Source: Gammaproteobacteria bacterium
GTDB taxonomy: Bacteria; Pseudomonadota; Gammaproteobacteria; Competibacterales; Competibacteraceae
Assembly (NCBI GenBank): GCA_024235035.1
Contig: JACKNE010000013.1
Span: 1 to 64,000, forward strand
DNA length: 64,000 nucleotides
Direction of reading: 5' to 3'
Part shown: piece after piece, positions 16,113-25,296 of the stretch
How the letters are laid out: each line of letters opens with the position of its first letter
Numbering within the stretch: the stretch's first letter is position 1
Notes under the pieces: model-generated
Databases searched by the model: none
The model's input: the letters and a program-made list of their open reading frames with translations, nothing else
Told to the model about the DNA's origin: nothing
Program-made: the position numbers and the translations under genes

Positions 16113-18260
16113 ATGAATACTCGTAAGCTACTGCTGATTCTGGCGCTCGCCCTGCTAATCGGCGTCTTCTTCACTCTGGATTTAGCGCGTTTTTTCAGTC
16201 TGGATCATGTGAAAAACCAACAAGCGGCTATCGATGCTTACCAGGCGACGCAACCGGGCCTGACAGCGGGAATTTTCTTCGCGCTTTATGTCGCGGTGAC
16301 CGGCTTGTCGTTACCGGGTGCAGCGATCCTGACCCTGGCGGCTGGCGCCATCTTCGGGTTAATGTGGGGGACGATCATCGTTTCCTTTGCCTCGACCATC
16401 GGCGCCACACTGGCCTTCTTGGCTGCACGCTTCGTACTACGTGACTGGGTGCAGGGTAAATTTGGCGATAAGCTAAAAGCGATCAATGCCGGTATGGAAA
16501 AAGAAGGAGGCTTTTATTTGTTCACTTTGCGGTTGATTCCGATTTTTCCCTTCTTTGTCATCAACCTGGTCATGGGATTGACCACAATCCGTGTCAGTAT
16601 TTTTTACTGGGTCAGTCAGATCGGTATGTTAGCCGGCACCCTGGTCTATGTGAACGCAGGCACACAACTGGCGCAAATTGATTCGCTGAAGGGCATCTTG
16701 TCACCCGAACTACTCGTTTCGTTTGCTTTGTTGGGTATCTTTCCATTGATCGCCAAGAAGATCGTGGCAATGGTGAAAGCGCGGCGGGTGTATGCGAAAT
16801 GGCCAAAGCCGGTGCGTTTCGACCGCAACCTGATCGTCATCGGAGCCGGCAGCGCCGGGTTAGTGACCGCCTACATCGCCGCTGCCGTGAAGGCTAAGGT
16901 GGCACTGATCGAAAAGCATCGGATGGGTGGCGATTGCCTGAACACCGGTTGCGTCCCATCCAAGGCGTTGATCCGTTCAGCCAAGCTGCTCTCACATATC
17001 CGTCGCTCTGCAGAATTTGGTATCCGCAAGGCGGAAGCCGATTTTGCTTTCGCCGAAGTGATGGAACGGGTGCAGCGGGTTATCGAAGATGTCGCGCCGC
17101 ATGACTCGGTGGAGCGCTATACCGGTTTGGGTGTGGAAGTCATCGAGGGGACGGCCAAGATCACCTCGCCCTGGTCGGTGGAGGTGATCACCGCCGAGGG
17201 AGCGCGGATGCTGACCACGCGTAGCATCGTCATTGCCGCCGGCGCTCGACCCTTTGTGCCACCGATTCCAGGTCTGGCGGAGATTGGCTATCTAACTTCG
17301 GATAATGTCTGGGCACTGCGGGAATTGCCGGAACGCCTGGTGGTGTTGGGCGGCGGTCCGATCGGTTCGGAACTGACCCAGACCTTCGCCCGTTTCGGCG
17401 CTCAAGTGACGCAAGTGGAGATGGCTCCGCGCATCATGATCCGCGAAGACCCGGAAGTTTCCGCACTCGTGACCCAGCGCTTCCGTGAGGAAGGCGTCGA
17501 TGTGCGAGTCAACCACCGGGCCAAGCAATTCTTGGTGGAGAATGGCGAAAAGGTATTGATCGCCGAGCACGAAGGCCAGGATGTGCGCATTCCGTTCGAC
17601 GCCGTGCTGGTCGCGGTCGGGCGCGTGGCGAACACCGCCGGCTATGGACTGGAAGAACTGGGTATTCCCACCACACGCTTGCGCACTGTGGAAACCAACG
17701 AATATCTGCAAACACTCTATCCCAATATCTATGCCGCCGGCGATGTAACCGGGCCGTTTCAGTTTACCCACACAGCTGGCCATCAAGCCTGGTACGCTGC
17801 TGTCAATGCGTTGTTCGATCCGCTCAAGAAATTTCGCACCGACTACTCGGTGATTCCCTGGTCCACTTTTGTCGATCCCGAAGTGGCGCGTGTCGGTCTC
17901 AACGAACAAGAGGCTAAGGCACAGGGTATTCCCCATGAAATTTCCGTCTATGGCATAGACGATTTGGATCGTGCGATTGCCGATGGTGAAGCCCACGGTT
18001 TCGTCAAGGTGCTGACGGCGCCCGGCAAGGACAAGATCCTCGGCGTGACGATCGTCGGTGAACATGCGGGTGACTTGCTGGCTGAGTATGTGGTCGCCAT
18101 GCGCTACGGCATCGGTTTGAACAAGATTCTCGGCACTATCCATATCTACCCGACGTTGGCTGAAGCCAATAAATACGTCGCCGGTGTTTGGAAAAAAGCC
18201 CACACGCCCGAAAAATTGCTGGCCTGGGTGGAACGCTTCCACGCTTGGCGGCGCGGCTGA
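16113..18260 (+). CDS. TVP38/DedA-family membrane domain fused to a pyridine nucleotide-disulfide oxidoreductase
   Basis: A 715 aa fusion. Residues 1-225 form a VTT (TVP38/TMEM64, SNARE-associated) membrane domain with GAAILTLAAGAIFGLMWG and FTLRLIPIFPFFVINLVMGL. Residues 235-715 form a class I flavoprotein reductase: VIGAGSAGLVTAY binds FAD, GGDCLNTGCVPSKALI holds the redox-active CxxxxC, VVLGGGPIGSELTQ binds NAD(P)H, YAAGDVTG is the second FAD site, and IHIYPTLAEANKY carries the catalytic His-Glu-like pair. There is no vicinal CysCys tail, so mercuric reductase is unlikely; the electron acceptor is unknown. GGAG precedes the start. The DUF547 gene follows closely. Confidence 0.9.
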   Translation: MNTRKLLLILALALLIGVFFTLDLARFFSLDHVKNQQAAIDAYQATQPGLTAGIFFALYVAVTGLSLPGAAILTLAAGAIFGLMWGTIIVSFASTIGATLAFLAARFVLRDWVQGKFGDKLKAINAGMEKEGGFYLFTLRLIPIFPFFVINLVMGLTTIRVSIFYWVSQIGMLAGTLVYVNAGTQLAQIDSLKGILSPELLVSFALLGIFPLIAKKIVAMVKARRVYAKWPKPVRFDRNLIVIGAGSAGLVTAYIAAAVKAKVALIEKHRMGGDCLNTGCVPSKALIRSAKLLSHIRRSAEFGIRKAEADFAFAEVMERVQRVIEDVAPHDSVERYTGLGVEVIEGTAKITSPWSVEVITAEGARMLTTRSIVIAAGARPFVPPIPGLAEIGYLTSDNVWALRELPERLVVLGGGPIGSELTQTFARFGAQVTQVEMAPRIMIREDPEVSALVTQRFREEGVDVRVNHRAKQFLVENGEKVLIAEHEGQDVRIPFDAVLVAVGRVANTAGYGLEELGIPTTRLRTVETNEYLQTLYPNIYAAGDVTGPFQFTHTAGHQAWYAAVNALFDPLKKFRTDYSVIPWSTFVDPEVARVGLNEQEAKAQGIPHEISVYGIDDLDRAIADGEAHGFVKVLTAPGKDKILGVTIVGEHAGDLLAEYVVAMRYGIGLNKILGTIHIYPTLAEANKYVAGVWKKAHTPEKLLAWVERFHAWRRG

Positions 18261-18279
18261 ACATTTGGAGAACGTCATC

Positions 18280-19083
18280 GTGAAAAAGATTCTAGCGATC
18301 TTGACCTTGATCCTGATGAGCCGTGTGGCGTTGGCTTTCGATCACCGCCATGCTGATTGGGATGCACTGCTCAAACAACATGTCGTGTTGATCAGCGAGG
18401 GCCATGCTTCCCAGGTGGACTATGCTGGCTTCAAAGCGGATCGGGCGGTGCTGAAAAGCTATCTTGACGCCTTATCAGCAGTCAATGAATCGGACTACCG
18501 ACGCTGGAGCAAATCTCAACAATTGGCTTTTCTGATCAATGCCTATAACGCCTTTACCGTGGAGCTGATCCTGACCCGTTATCCTGATCTCAAATCGATC
18601 AAGGAATTAGGCTCGGTGTTTCAATCCCCGTGGAAGAAGGCGTTTTTCACTTTACTGGGCCAGGAACGCAGCCTGGATGATATCGAGCACGGTCTGATTC
18701 GCGCGCCCGGCAGATTCGATGAGCCGCGGATCCACGTCGCGGTAAACTGCGCGTCTATCGGTTGCCCCATGCTGCGCAACGAAGCCTTCGTCGCGAGTTC
18801 GCTTGACACGCAACTGGAAGACAGTATGCGTCGCTTCCTGGCCGACCACAGCCGCAATCGATTCGATGCGGCGAATAAGACGCTTTTGGTCGCAAAGATT
18901 TTTGACTGGTACCAGGATGATTTTAAAAATGGTTATCAAGGATTTAGCTCGTTAGATGCGACCTTCGCCCGTTACGCGGACGTCCTTGGCGACACGCCGC
19001 TGGCGCAGGACGCGATCCGCAAGGGTGGTTTGAAGATCCGCTATCTGGATTACGATTGGGCGCTGAATGCCACGCGACGCTAA
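18280..19083 (+). CDS. DUF547 periplasmic protein
   Basis: 267 aa from GTG 18280, with GGAG 8 nt upstream, giving a clear signal peptide (KKILAILTLILMSRVALA). The DUF547 core is seen as LAFLINAYNAFTVELIL, the tripeptide-like CASIGCP near residue 160 with two cysteines, and FDWYQDDFKNGYQGFSS. The biochemical role of DUF547 is not established to my knowledge. It follows the TVP38-reductase gene by 19 nt, and such proteins are often found beside VTT-domain genes, suggesting a shared membrane or envelope function. Confidence 0.88.
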   Translation: MKKILAILTLILMSRVALAFDHRHADWDALLKQHVVLISEGHASQVDYAGFKADRAVLKSYLDALSAVNESDYRRWSKSQQLAFLINAYNAFTVELILTRYPDLKSIKELGSVFQSPWKKAFFTLLGQERSLDDIEHGLIRAPGRFDEPRIHVAVNCASIGCPMLRNEAFVASSLDTQLEDSMRRFLADHSRNRFDAANKTLLVAKIFDWYQDDFKNGYQGFSSLDATFARYADVLGDTPLAQDAIRKGGLKIRYLDYDWALNATRR

Positions 19084-19191
19084 CTGGGTCTTCGCAGTCG
19101 CCTAGAAACACTACACACGTAAACTTTCCTTATCTGGCAGACGGTTGATGGGGAAAGTCGAAATGTTGCGATTTTTTCACACTATTCAACA

Positions 19192-19863
19192 CTACACCGC
19201 ATCGACCGACTCACCGCGTTCCTCTCCAGGGATGACGGCAGTTTCCTTGCGCGCTGCTTGAATCCAATCCTGCACATGGACATCCTGGCGGATCGTATCG
19301 ATGTAGGCCTCGGCCTCTTCAGACAAAGCAACCCCATATGTGTAAAAGCGTAGGGCCACTGGCGCGAACATCGCGTCAGTGCATGAGAAACGACCGAACA
19401 GCCAAGGCCCTTCCTCGCTGCTGATCGTCGAACGGCAAGTCGCCCATAAAGCGACCACTCGCTTGATTTCCGCTTGGGCCGCGAGCGAAGGCACAACGCC
19501 TGAACGTCGAGAGCGACAGTTGAACGGCAACTCCTCACGCAATGCGGTGAAACCTGCATGCATCTCGCTGGCGGCAGATCGGGCTAGCGCCCGTCGATGC
19601 GCTTCAGTCGGCCAGACCTCTGGATAGCGATCAGCCAGATATTCGCCGATCGCCAGCGATTCCCAGATGACCCGATCGCCATCCAGCAGTACCGGAACCC
19701 GGCCAGAAGGAGAGTAACGCGCGATCTGAGCTGCTGCATCCGGCGCATGCAAGGGGACCGGGATCTCCTGGAATTCCACACCCAAATGTCTCAACAGCAA
19801 CCAGGGGCGCAGCGACCAGGATGAATAGGTCTTGTTGCCAATCACTAGAGTGAGAGTGGACAT
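19192..19863 (-). CDS. Glutathione S-transferase family protein
   Basis: A 223 aa cytosolic GST with an N-terminal thioredoxin-like domain (TLVIGNKTYSSWSLRPWLLL, where Ser residues near 14-16 are the likely glutathione-activating site) and the cis-proline/SNAIL-like region SGRVPVLLDGDRVIWESLAI. The C-terminal helical domain begins near residue 90 and carries FGRFSCTDAMFAPVALRF. AAGGAAA lies before the start. It is divergent from the LysR gene at 20256, with the DUF1127 gene in between on the same strand. Confidence 0.88.
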   Translation of the reverse strand: MSTLTLVIGNKTYSSWSLRPWLLLRHLGVEFQEIPVPLHAPDAAAQIARYSPSGRVPVLLDGDRVIWESLAIGEYLADRYPEVWPTEAHRRALARSAASEMHAGFTALREELPFNCRSRRSGVVPSLAAQAEIKRVVALWATCRSTISSEEGPWLFGRFSCTDAMFAPVALRFYTYGVALSEEAEAYIDTIRQDVHVQDWIQAARKETAVIPGEERGESVDAV

Positions 19864-19917
19864 GAAAAATTTCCTTTTAGTTAAGAGAGATAGAAGTTAT
19901 GGAGAGCATACGGATCT

Positions 19918-20136
19918 TCATGAACGCCAGAATGGCTTGCTCCCTTCCTGAAGCGCATCGGTGCGACTGATCCCGATATCTTTCAGCATCGCCTCATCAA
20001 GGGCCAGCAGGGCGCGGCGCTGATGGTAAACGTCGTAACGATCACGCAGCCACTTGAGCGCGCTGGCAAGCATGGTTTGCACACTAGGCGAACGTTTGGC
20101 GGGATGCCCCAAGCATAGAGTTGTATCATGAATCAT
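19918..20136 (-). CDS. DUF1127 small protein
   Basis: 72 aa from the ATG at 20136, which has GGAGG upstream. The YjiS/DUF1127 signature appears near the C-terminus: RRALLALDEAMLKDIGISR. DUF1127 proteins are small, positively charged and implicated in RNA binding and phosphate or stress responses in some bacteria. A TTG five codons upstream is less likely because it would overlap the ribosome site. It is divergent from a LysR regulator by 119 nt, a frequent arrangement. Confidence 0.85.
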   Translation of the reverse strand: MIHDTTLCLGHPAKRSPSVQTMLASALKWLRDRYDVYHQRRALLALDEAMLKDIGISRTDALQEGSKPFWRS

Positions 20137-20255
20137 CGCTTGATCCTCCAAGGTTTCATCGAGCTATGATTCATCATGGAGAACGCCCATTGATTTATCC
20201 AACGAATAAGTTTTATATGATCCATCATTTTTCGTGATGAACCTGGAGTGTTTCT

Positions 20256-21161
20256 ATGTCCACCCAACTTGATCCGGATCTCCTACGTACCTTTGTCGCT
20301 ATCGTCGATACCGGCGGTTTCACCGCTGCTGCCCAGCAGGTGCATCGCACCCAATCCGCTGTTTCCATGCAGGTGCGCCGGTTGGAAGCGATGCTCGACC
20401 GAGCGCTGTTCCAGCGCGAAGGTCGCGGTGTGCAACTCACGCCGGATGGCGAAGCGCTCCTCGGCTACGCACGTCGATTGCTGAAGTTGCACGACGAAGC
20501 TCTGGCGATGTTGGCTCGCCCGGATCTATCCGGTTTGGTGCGCCTCGGCACACCGGATGATTACGTCGGACGGTTTCTGCCCGAGATCTTGGTGCGTTTC
20601 GCTCGTGCTTTTCCGCGTGTTCAGGTGGAGGTGCATTGCGAGCCCAGCGTGAACTTGCGGCGGTTATTGGCTGAAGACCGGCTTGACCTGGCGCTAATTA
20701 CCTGTACTCCCGGCGCAGAGACCGGTGAGGTGTTGCGTCGGGAACCGATGGTGTGGGCAACCGCTGAGCGGCATCTCGCGCATGAAGATGAGCCGTTACC
20801 GCTAGCGTTGTTTCAGCCCGGTTGCCCGATCCGCGACTGGGCGTTGACTGGTTTACGCGGACTAGGTCGTCCCTATCGCATTGCCTACACCAGCGCCAGT
20901 ATCAGCGGTATCCTGGCTGCCGTGACGGCTGGATTGGCGGTCACGGTGCTCGGCCGCAGCATATTGCCGACTGGGGTGCGTCCCCTCGGCAACGCCGAGG
21001 GATTCCCGCTCTTGCCATCGGCAAGCATCACGCTGCACCGAGGCAGCACAGTCTCGGCAGTCGCGGAATGCTTAGCCGGCTACATGCGCGAGGGTTTTGC
21101 GACAGAAGCGCCGCCTGCAGCGGTATCGGTTTCCACTGCCAGCTTGGCGGTCATGGCTTGA
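20256..21161 (+). CDS. LysR-family transcriptional regulator
   Basis: A 301 aa LTTR. The N-terminal winged HTH reads TFVAIVDTGGFTAAAQQVHR (residues 12-31) and SAVSMQVRRLEAMLDRALF, followed by the linker helix and the periplasmic-binding-like effector domain (VRLGTPDDYVGRFLPEILVR). The effector domain style is close to the LrhA/HexA type. TGGAG precedes the ATG. It is divergent from the DUF1127 and GST genes, which are plausible targets, and its last 11 bases overlap the end of the convergent isomerase gene. Confidence 0.9.
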   Translation: MSTQLDPDLLRTFVAIVDTGGFTAAAQQVHRTQSAVSMQVRRLEAMLDRALFQREGRGVQLTPDGEALLGYARRLLKLHDEALAMLARPDLSGLVRLGTPDDYVGRFLPEILVRFARAFPRVQVEVHCEPSVNLRRLLAEDRLDLALITCTPGAETGEVLRREPMVWATAERHLAHEDEPLPLALFQPGCPIRDWALTGLRGLGRPYRIAYTSASISGILAAVTAGLAVTVLGRSILPTGVRPLGNAEGFPLLPSASITLHRGSTVSAVAECLAGYMREGFATEAPPAAVSVSTASLAVMA

Positions 21162-21753
21162 CGGTGGCCATTCGCTGCACCGCCCAAGCCAAGGCGCTTT
21201 CCAGGCGATCGTTGCCCCAAAACACCTCACCGTTGACGATGAATGTCGGGGCGCCAAAGATCTCCAGAGCCATAGCCTGTTCGGTCCGCGCTCGCAGCAG
21301 CGCCTTGCTATCGGTAGCTTGTGCCTGCTCAAGCAAGGTTATCCCCGGTAACCCAAGTGTATCCAGGCATTGCTCCAGTACAGCCGGCTGCGCGATGTCC
21401 CGATCTTCGGCGAAGTTGGCGCGGAACACGGCGCGGACGAAATCCGGTAGCCACGGCTCTGCAGCGAACCGGCAAGCGATCCGCGCGGCGAGTACGCTAT
21501 GGCGTGGAAACCGACTGGGTCGGCGAAAAGGCAGTTCGAGATCGGCGCAGATGCGCTCCAGATCCCGCCACATATAGCGTCCCTGCACCGGAAACAGATT
21601 GAACGGTGAATCGTTCCAACCTTGTGTCTGAAAAATGGGACCGAGTAGGAAAGCTTTCCATTCCAGGGAAATTCCCTGTTGACGTGCGAGGCTCTCCACG
21701 CGCAGGGCCGCAGGGTAAGAGTAGGTGCTGGCGAATTCGAACCAGAATTGCAT
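21151..21753 (-). CDS. DsbA-family 2-hydroxychromene-2-carboxylate isomerase-like protein
   Basis: A 200 aa protein of the kappa-GST/HCCA isomerase group. It starts FWFEFASTYSYPAALRV, with Ser in the place of the DsbA CxxC, and has the insert ending SVLAARIACRFAAE. The cis-Pro region FGAPTFIVNGEVFWGNDRL lies near residues 165-183. These enzymes use glutathione to isomerise aromatic-pathway intermediates, but no aromatic degradation genes are nearby, so the substrate is open. AGAGGA lies before the start. It overlaps the LysR gene tail-to-tail. Confidence 0.88.
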   Translation of the reverse strand: MQFWFEFASTYSYPAALRVESLARQQGISLEWKAFLLGPIFQTQGWNDSPFNLFPVQGRYMWRDLERICADLELPFRRPSRFPRHSVLAARIACRFAAEPWLPDFVRAVFRANFAEDRDIAQPAVLEQCLDTLGLPGITLLEQAQATDSKALLRARTEQAMALEIFGAPTFIVNGEVFWGNDRLESALAWAVQRMATVKP

Positions 21754-21901
21754 GATCTTTATCCTCTATTAGTCACGGGCAGACGTTGACCAGATGGGTA
21801 TTCGATAGGGAAATCCTGCAACAGGATCGCTCCATCATCATCTGGTTCCATTTTTTAAACACCAGATCCATCAATCGCTCAGTGACAGCAAGAGGATTCC
21901 A

Positions 21902-22540
21902 CTACCAGCGCAGGATTTCCAGATTGAGCATGGTTTTTTTCTCACCGGTCAAGGAATAGGTACGGTCGATCCCCAAGCTCCACCCTTGACCTTCTTTCAG
22001 GACGAACCGACTGCCCAGGGTGAGATCGTAGCGGTTTCGGGAATTGGGCAGGACCGGATGGAATCGGTTCATGAAACGGCCCACGGCCGGTTGCTTTTTA
22101 TCCAACCATCCGACCACGGTCGCCCACCCCAGCTCATCGACGATGTGCTGAACCAAATCTGGGTTGTAGTACTTCTGACCATCCGGCGCGATGGCGACGA
22201 AGCCATAACTATCCAGATGGATGTTGCAGCGCTGGGCAGCAATCTGGCAATGCAGACTTGGAGCGCCGGTCTCTCGATAGCCCTCACCCTGAGTAGCAGC
22301 AGCAGCCAGACGATCACACAAGTCACTGCGATTGTCGTGCGCAAACGCTGGCATCTGCAAAAGACCTTTCAGACGGTCGCTGTCGACCGGTTTGAACGTG
22401 ACGCCTTGGCCCGGACGGGCGCCGATTTCCAGCATAGTATCGACGTGCTCATCGAGCTTGATGTTGTGACGGTCCCGCAAGCGGTTGGCGATGGTCCGGT
22501 AGACACCATTAAAGAGGTAAGCCTGTTTTGTAATAGCCAT
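21902..22540 (-). CDS. Unknown protein encoded downstream of the M91-like protease
   Basis: 212 aa from the ATG at 22540 with GGAG upstream. I recognise no family. A central segment CNIHLDSYGFVAIAPDGQKYYN (about residues 105-126) looks like a beta-rich compact domain, and the C-terminal part (YDLTLGSRFVLKEGQGWSL) reads as alternating beta strands. There is no signal peptide or membrane segment. It follows the protease gene by 80 nt on the same strand and is likely co-transcribed; it could be a partner, inhibitor or second effector, but that is inference from position. Confidence 0.6.
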   Translation of the reverse strand: MAITKQAYLFNGVYRTIANRLRDRHNIKLDEHVDTMLEIGARPGQGVTFKPVDSDRLKGLLQMPAFAHDNRSDLCDRLAAAATQGEGYRETGAPSLHCQIAAQRCNIHLDSYGFVAIAPDGQKYYNPDLVQHIVDELGWATVVGWLDKKQPAVGRFMNRFHPVLPNSRNRYDLTLGSRFVLKEGQGWSLGIDRTYSLTGEKKTMLNLEILRW

Positions 22541-22620
22541 GAGTATTCTCCTGAAGGAGTAAACACTGAAGTTCTCCAAACTTGCTGATCCAATTGTCCT
22601 TGCCGCATTGGAAATAGCAT

Positions 22621-23253
22621 TTATCGTTCCCGATCGTAGTACTCTCGAAGAGGATTGAACGGTGAATAGGATACGCGCGCCAACGCCAGGCTTAGTGCGG
22701 GATGTTCCTTGCAGAACAGGTCAATCAATGCGCGATGCTTGGCATGGAAAGTGACTGAAGTCGTATTTTTGAGCTCCGAGAAGTCGGCATGTCGTTGACG
22801 AAGCGGTCGATGGGTTTCGGAGGAGTAGATATTGGTGACCAGGATCGCGATCTCTTCTTCCTGGCCGTCGTTCATGTGTTTGCCCATGGTCTTTGCCGCA
22901 AACCGGATTGCATGAACCAGTTCGTGAAATAAGACTTCATGGGCCGAATTACCTGCGGCTCCAGTCTTATAACACGCTGAGGTCGTAAACCACGTTTTTG
23001 GGGTAAAAGACACTTTATTGCGATACAGGCCCCAGTCCGTGGTGGCGTACGCGTTGCAGTGACCTAATGAGTCGTTGTACGGAAAGAGCAATACTTCACG
23101 GCCCACGGCGCGGAAAGCGCTGAACAGCACTCGCCCGGTTTCCGTCGCCTCCAAACCGCGTAGCATACCGAGCAGCTGTGCCTCGAACTGGAATGCCTTT
23201 TTCCCATCCAGCCCATCGGCCCGAATCGTCAGGTTGCCGAATTGTCGCGCCAT
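22621..23253 (-). CDS. M91-like zinc metalloprotease
   Basis: 210 aa from the ATG at 23253 (GGAG 9 nt upstream). The zinc motif HELVHAIRF (HExxH) lies near residue 104, and the following EEEIAILVTNIYSSE supplies a likely third, glutamate ligand; PFNPLREY closes the domain. The HELVHA...EE...AILVTNIY layout matches what I recall of the M91 (NleD-like) effector peptidase group. NleD cleaves host MAP kinases in enteropathogens, but free-living bacteria carry relatives of unknown target. There is no signal peptide, so any export would use a dedicated system; no secretion genes are in the window. Confidence 0.7.
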   Translation of the reverse strand: MARQFGNLTIRADGLDGKKAFQFEAQLLGMLRGLEATETGRVLFSAFRAVGREVLLFPYNDSLGHCNAYATTDWGLYRNKVSFTPKTWFTTSACYKTGAAGNSAHEVLFHELVHAIRFAAKTMGKHMNDGQEEEIAILVTNIYSSETHRPLRQRHADFSELKNTTSVTFHAKHRALIDLFCKEHPALSLALARVSYSPFNPLREYYDRER

Positions 23254-23508
23254 CGTCTTTATCTCCACATTAAATTTTTGTTGATCAATACAATACGGTT
23301 CGGTCCTGGTGTTTTCCGTCGCCGGTAGGCTATAAATTGCCGTGCAATGCCCGGCGGCAATGCACTGTCGCCGGAACCGTTCCTTAATCGGGTATTCCCT
23401 GCTCGGAACGAAAGGGTTCAGATCTCAAGAAAGTCCGCCAACGTGGGATCTATCGGCGGCCAAGCAGTTGTGCTCTCCCTGGCCACCTCAATTGCGTCTG
23501 ACATTCCA

Positions 23509-24396
23509 TCATCCTTGCGTTCGTAGCCGTTCGATTAGAAAGTCGGTGAACACTCGCAGCTTGGGAGCAAGTTGTCGACCACTGCGATGGTAGATCGAGA
23601 TCGCGACTGGAGGAATTTTGAGTTCCGGAAACAGATGCACCACTCGATCAGTGGCCAGCTCTTCGGTCAAGTGGTAGCTTCCGATAAGGCCGATGCCGAG
23701 CCCAAGGCGTACCGCCTCGGCGACCGCCTCCACGTCGTCCACGATTACTCGGCTTTTGCCGCCTGTTCGTGTTGGTCTGTCCGGATCAAGCATCCATTCT
23801 TGCACACGGCCGGTGGTCGGAGAACGCAACTGGATACAATCATGATTCACCAAATCGGCGAGTGAGTGTAGCCCACCGCGACGGGCGAGATAATCGGCGG
23901 CAGCGCAGAGAATGACTTCTACCCGCATCAGTTCGCGAGCGATCACTCGACTGTCGGGGTCGATGACGCTGCCGATGGCAGCATCGAAACCTTCAGCCAC
24001 TAGATCCACCTGGCGATTTTCGAAATTCCAATCGAGGCGGATGGCTGGATAGGTGGCGAGAAATTCCGGCATGAGCGGCAGGATTTTGCGTCGCCCGAAA
24101 CCGTTACCCACGCTCACGCGTAAGCAGCCAGCAGGTGATTGTGCGGGACCGCTTATTCCATTCAATGCTGCTTGTAAACCACGCCAATGCACGGTGCTGG
24201 ATTCGTAAAGTTGCTCGCCAGCTTCGGTAAGCGTCAGACTGCGCGTGGTGCGGTGAAACAATCGAACACCCAGGCGGGCTTCGAGGCGGGCGATCTGCTT
24301 GCTGACCGCGGCGGCGCTGACCCCAAGTCGCACTGCGGCTGCACTGAAGCCACCTGTCTCGGTAGCGTGAATAAATGCCTCCAAATAGCCTAGCAT
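23509..24396 (-). CDS. LysR-family regulator, divergent from a flavodoxin-fold reductase
   Basis: A 295 aa LTTR with HTH FIHATETGGFSAAAVRLGVS and SKQIARLEARLGVRLFHRTT at residues 8-50, and a substrate-binding domain containing RVIVDDVEAVAEAVRLGLG. It belongs to the CrgA/DsdC-like branch, in which the HTH is followed by RTTRSLTLTEAGE. The gene is transcribed away from the 24515 oxidoreductase gene, with 118 nt between starts, so the oxidoreductase is the obvious regulated gene. Confidence 0.92.
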   Translation of the reverse strand: MLGYLEAFIHATETGGFSAAAVRLGVSAAAVSKQIARLEARLGVRLFHRTTRSLTLTEAGEQLYESSTVHWRGLQAALNGISGPAQSPAGCLRVSVGNGFGRRKILPLMPEFLATYPAIRLDWNFENRQVDLVAEGFDAAIGSVIDPDSRVIARELMRVEVILCAAADYLARRGGLHSLADLVNHDCIQLRSPTTGRVQEWMLDPDRPTRTGGKSRVIVDDVEAVAEAVRLGLGIGLIGSYHLTEELATDRVVHLFPELKIPPVAISIYHRSGRQLAPKLRVFTDFLIERLRTQG

Positions 24397-24514
24397 ATCG
24401 GCCTTACTCGTAACTATTGGTTGAAAGTCATTCTACTCGTTCATGACTTATCAGCAGTCGTCCCGACGCCCTAGAATCAATCCAATCGTTGCTATCGTAT
24501 TCGGAGATACTGCC

Positions 24515-25186
24515 ATGAATGTTCTGATTGTCCACGCTCACCCTGAACCGAAAAGCTTCAATGCTGCCATGACTGCCACCGCTCATGCCGCGCTCACCGC
24601 AATGGGCTGTACCGTAAAAGTGTCAGACCTGTACGCAATGGGATTCGATCCGTGCTCCAGCCGAGCCAACTTTCTAGCTAGCAAGGATCCGGATTATTTC
24701 AAACCACAAGTTGAGGAGATGCACGCTTCCGAAACCGATGGTTTCGCGCCTGATATTGCAATGGAACTCGATAAACTGACCTGGTGCGAGCTGATGATCT
24801 GGCAATTTCCTTTATGGTGGTTCGGTCTTCCAGCAGTGCTTAAGGGTTGGGTGGATCGAGTCTTCGTGATGGGGCGAGTGTACGGTGGGGGCCATTTTTA
24901 CGAAACCGGCACCCAGCGCGGTAAGCGGGCCTTGCTTTCACTCACCACTGGCGGACCGCCCGATGCCTATCAATCTGGAGGTTTCAATGGCGACATCGAT
25001 GGCATTCTGCGGCCAATCCATCGAGGCATGTTGCAATTCATCGGTTTCGATGTACTAGCACCGCATATCGTCTACCAACCAGTGCGCCTGACGAAAGAGG
25101 AACGTGCTGTCGCTCTTGAGGCTTGGACGCAGCGGTTGCGCGATATCGAAACCGAAGCGTCGCTTACAGTAGGCGTCTATCGCTGA
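24515..25186 (+). CDS. Flavodoxin-fold NAD(P)H:quinone oxidoreductase
   Basis: 223 aa from the ATG at 24515 with GGAG 8 nt upstream; the longer frame adds 24 residues without family pattern. MNVLIVHAHPEPKSFN is the FMN-binding start of the DT-diaphorase/KefF/MdaB-like family, FQFPLWWFGLPAVLKGW-type residues (here beginning IWQFPLWWF) form the second flavin loop, and SLTTGGPPDAYQ the third. It reduces quinones or related electrophiles by two electrons in the cytosol. Expression is probably controlled by the divergent LysR protein. Confidence 0.9.
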   Translation: MNVLIVHAHPEPKSFNAAMTATAHAALTAMGCTVKVSDLYAMGFDPCSSRANFLASKDPDYFKPQVEEMHASETDGFAPDIAMELDKLTWCELMIWQFPLWWFGLPAVLKGWVDRVFVMGRVYGGGHFYETGTQRGKRALLSLTTGGPPDAYQSGGFNGDIDGILRPIHRGMLQFIGFDVLAPHIVYQPVRLTKEERAVALEAWTQRLRDIETEASLTVGVYR

Positions 25187-25296
25187 TGTCGATTTCAAAT
25201 TTTTAACTCCCGAAATGAACCTTTTGGGTAGGACCTGGGAAGAGGAAGTGAGAACGCGATATTTCTTCACCTTGTCAACCTATGAGGTTTATGGCC

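Noticed and set aside
16113..18260. Mercuric reductase annotation for the reductase half
   Set aside because: No N-terminal heavy-metal domain, no C-terminal vicinal cysteines and no mer genes; only the shared CxxxxC flavoprotein core is present.
20822..21577. 251-codon plus-strand frame across the LysR and isomerase 3' ends
   Set aside because: It is out of frame with both real genes; both have complete family patterns on their own frames.
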